This document shows, in pieces, positions 35,301 through 36,026 of a stretch of 36,026 nucleotides of DNA (its first letter is position 1; every line of letters begins with the position of its first letter). Source of the DNA: Alphaproteobacteria bacterium (GTDB taxonomy: Bacteria > Pseudomonadota > Alphaproteobacteria > RF32 > CAG-239). The notes under the pieces were generated by a model. That model saw only the letters and a program-made list of their open reading frames with translations. It was not told where the DNA came from and did no database searches. Made by a program: the position numbers and the translations under genes. The stretch spans positions 1-36,026 of the forward strand of contig JAFYFJ010000020.1 in NCBI GenBank assembly GCA_017543835.1. Reading direction: 5' to 3'.

Positions 35301-35729
35301 CTGCAATTTTTGCCGCCGGATGCCGAAGATAAAGCGGAAATTATCGATGTGTATCTGCAAAAAAATGCCGAAGATTTTGCGCCTGAAGATTGTGCAAAAA
35401 TCAAAAAAGAAGTGCTTGATTTGCTGAATGCGGCCGAATTTGCCGATATTTTCGGTGCGGATTCGCGGGCCGAAGTTCCGGTGGTCGGCGTGGTGGGCAA
35501 TAAGATTATTTCGGCACAAATCGACCGCTTAATCGTGCTGCCCGACAAAGTTAAAATCGTTGATTTTAAAACCAATCAGCCGCCGGCAAAAGATGTGGCG
35601 CATACCGCTAAGCAATACATCAAACAGCTTGCGGCGTATGCCGAACTGATGCAAAAAGTGTATCCGGATAAACCGATTGAAACCTATATTTTGTGGACCA
35701 ATGAAACACGTTTGATGCGTGTAGCGTAA
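32313..35729 (+). CDS. addA: Double-strand break repair helicase-nuclease AddA
   Basis: AddA supplies the 3'-5' SF1A (UvrD-type) motor and a second nuclease. The 1138-residue protein has Walker A EASAGTGKTTVLTDRVL near 31-47, motif II ILVDEAQDTSPAQWEII near 415-431, the motif III-IV region VVGDRKQSIFSFQGADP near 454-470, motif V LLTVHHSKGLQAPIVFLP, and motif VI LLYVALTRAEDQLFI. The C-terminal PD-(D/E)XK domain carries AQIDRLIVLP and VKIVDFKTNQPPA near 1078-1090. All motor and nuclease motifs are intact. A 25-residue Lys/Glu-rich insert (about 550-575) and an acidic linker (about 968-982) look variable. GGCGGAG precedes the start. trxA follows after 88 nt with its own promoter-like sequence. 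Confidence 0.95.
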   Translation: MQEYKDERDNRKKDAAEKQRCASDPQQSVWVEASAGTGKTTVLTDRVLRLLLDNDNPRLLCLTYTKAAAVEMNSRISERLSEWAVKDDAALEKDLTKLLGDDIINNAERYRQYKKKARTLFAKLLDSADNIKIQTIHSFCTDVLKRFPLEAGISPYFEVLEDEESDNALTQIKTEILLKENHGKDKDLAAAIDYFAENMSETTFPQMLKKITDKRREMVKIIEDHKGLDGFIAAVATKLKINPKETEERIKDEFMASVRAKEDEVRANIAAWKHGTPKTDIPKAEACLAVIERNFQVEDYEVYKSCFFTTANEARKDASLATKDAKAADSELLERLTAERDRMVICEEKLQKLRLFLSTKAAFTIVREIDSRYEKYKHAKSCMDFDDLIYKTKALLEDSGARQWVLYKLDGGIDHILVDEAQDTSPAQWEIIAHLCEDFFSGESAAVQNRTIFVVGDRKQSIFSFQGADPSKFDEMLEKFRKKAEGAQKKFEIVNLKYSFRSAPAILEAVDTIFATEKAADGVVLSDKKLHHEPVRAGEYGKVTILPLLEAEKTEKTEKGKKETAEDWQPPKERENKTAVETIMARAIAARIRQMVDESAQTEKPLHYRDFMILVRTRNAFVPEFIRACEKEHVAISGADRIKLSEEIAVQDLISLGKFLLYPKDNLSLAEVLTSPLFSIDGQLLEDLCYKREKSEKLWDRIKASDDERCRKIFDVLDTLLKNLDHIRPYEMYNFVLTKMNGRRKFIERMGQEVEDILDEFINMTIDFEQRQIPSLRGFITWFGQSEKEIKREGDEAETDAVRLLTVHHSKGLQAPIVFLPDTSKTPSDKREQKLLCDEKLGYYPLNAATYDDICTQIKDKNRLKEMEEYRRLLYVALTRAEDQLFICAHGKDNEDAWHALCRQPLKAVAKEKAGEIVHETPEYIAKEEKKKPFLNLGKFELPKWIDENITGAEDNLAKPYTPSKDDDENEEKPDSVSPLKNNGFYYRRGILIHRLLQFLPPDAEDKAEIIDVYLQKNAEDFAPEDCAKIKKEVLDLLNAAEFADIFGADSRAEVPVVGVVGNKIISAQIDRLIVLPDKVKIVDFKTNQPPAKDVAHTAKQYIKQLAAYAELMQKVYPDKPIETYILWTNETRLMRVA

Positions 35730-35736
35730 AAAAGTG

Positions 35737-35764
35737 TTGTAATTATTTTGATTATCTTTAATAT
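35737..35764 (+). promoter_or_regulatory. Putative promoter of trxA
   Basis: TTGTAA at 35737-35742 and TAATAT at 35759-35764 are 16 nt apart, in an AT-rich stretch 53 nt before the trxA start. Other AT-rich -10 candidates lie just downstream, so the assignment is tentative. Confidence 0.35.
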
Positions 35765-35817
35765 GGTAAAAAAAATAATATATCTGTGCCACAATTTAAT
35801 AATATGAGGAGAATAAA

Positions 35818-36026
35818 ATGACACAACCTATTACAGACAGCCAATTCGGCGAAAATGTTTTGAACGCCAAGGGCTTGGTGCTTGTTGATTTTTGGGCGGA
35901 ATGGTGCGGTCCGTGCCGTCAGCTCGGTCCGATTTTGGAAGCAATTGATGAAGAAATCGGTAACGATGTCAAAATCTATAAGATGAATGTCGACGATTCG
36001 CCGGAAGTTGCAAGCCAACTCGGGAT
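35818..36026 (+). CDS. trxA: Thioredoxin (5' part; runs off the window)
   Basis: Only the first 69 codons are present, cut by the window edge. The product begins MTQPITDSQFGENVL and contains the active site FWAEWCGPCRQLGP with Cys30 and Cys33, the standard WCGPC of cytosolic thioredoxins. The next strands (KIYKMNVDDSPEVASQLG) also fit. There is no signal peptide, so it is cytoplasmic, where it reduces disulfides in ribonucleotide reductase and other enzymes. GAGGAGAA is the ribosome site. The addA-trxA order is common in alphaproteobacteria. Confidence 0.95.
   Translation, partial: MTQPITDSQFGENVLNAKGLVLVDFWAEWCGPCRQLGPILEAIDEEIGNDVKIYKMNVDDSPEVASQLG

Overview
The window reads as the chromosome of an alphaproteobacterium, probably host-associated or gut-associated, but no order can be assigned from sequence alone. 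The evidence is a detached F0 ATP synthase cluster with separate b' and b genes, the addB-addA-trxA arrangement, an RpoH-type sigma factor, a DUF721/DciA-like gene beside a DsbA-like thioredoxin, and xerD divergent from aroK. Base composition looks even (mid-40s % GC by eye) and genes are tightly packed. No gap exceeds about 140 nt. I saw no IS element, phage, tRNA, rRNA or CRISPR.

Layout. (1) 9-3338: an Asp-rich unknown protein followed by a VirD4-type coupling ATPase, ended by a clear terminator; this is presumably the end of a type IV secretion locus lying to the left. (2) 3477-10067: rpoH, then a complete RND efflux operon (adaptor, AcrB-like pump, OprM/NodT-like outer membrane factor). 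(3) 10084-12224, minus strand: a small lipoprotein, a GST-fold protein and a family-3 solute-binding protein with an acidic tail. (4) 12364-18110: a compact five-gene run of an atypical MinD/ParA-like ATPase, a membrane-anchored J-domain/SH3-like protein, tgt, a LOG-family enzyme and an ABC exporter. (5) 18199-21378: a 1059-residue exported protein with about 126 cysteines, built from several interleaved repeat modules. (6) 21446-22495: class II aldolase with its own promoter and a strong terminator. (7) 27414-22568, minus strand: small membrane protein, xerD, DUF721, DsbA-like, atpI, atpB, atpE, atpF', atpF. (8) 27506-36026: aroK, rph, rdgB, addB, addA and the start of trxA.

Most of this is core metabolism, repair and envelope function. 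The parts that look least described are the cysteine-rich repeat protein (eight copies of exactly or nearly 165 nt with eight invariant Cys each, plus 432-nt C-terminal units related to the N-terminus) and the pair formed by a MinD-like ATPase that lacks the signature lysine and a J-domain protein whose C-terminus is predicted to lie across the membrane. Secondary oddities are an unusual ATP synthase c subunit, a b subunit with a long N-terminal extension, and a T4SS-linked Asp-rich protein with a possible degenerate nuclease-like domain.
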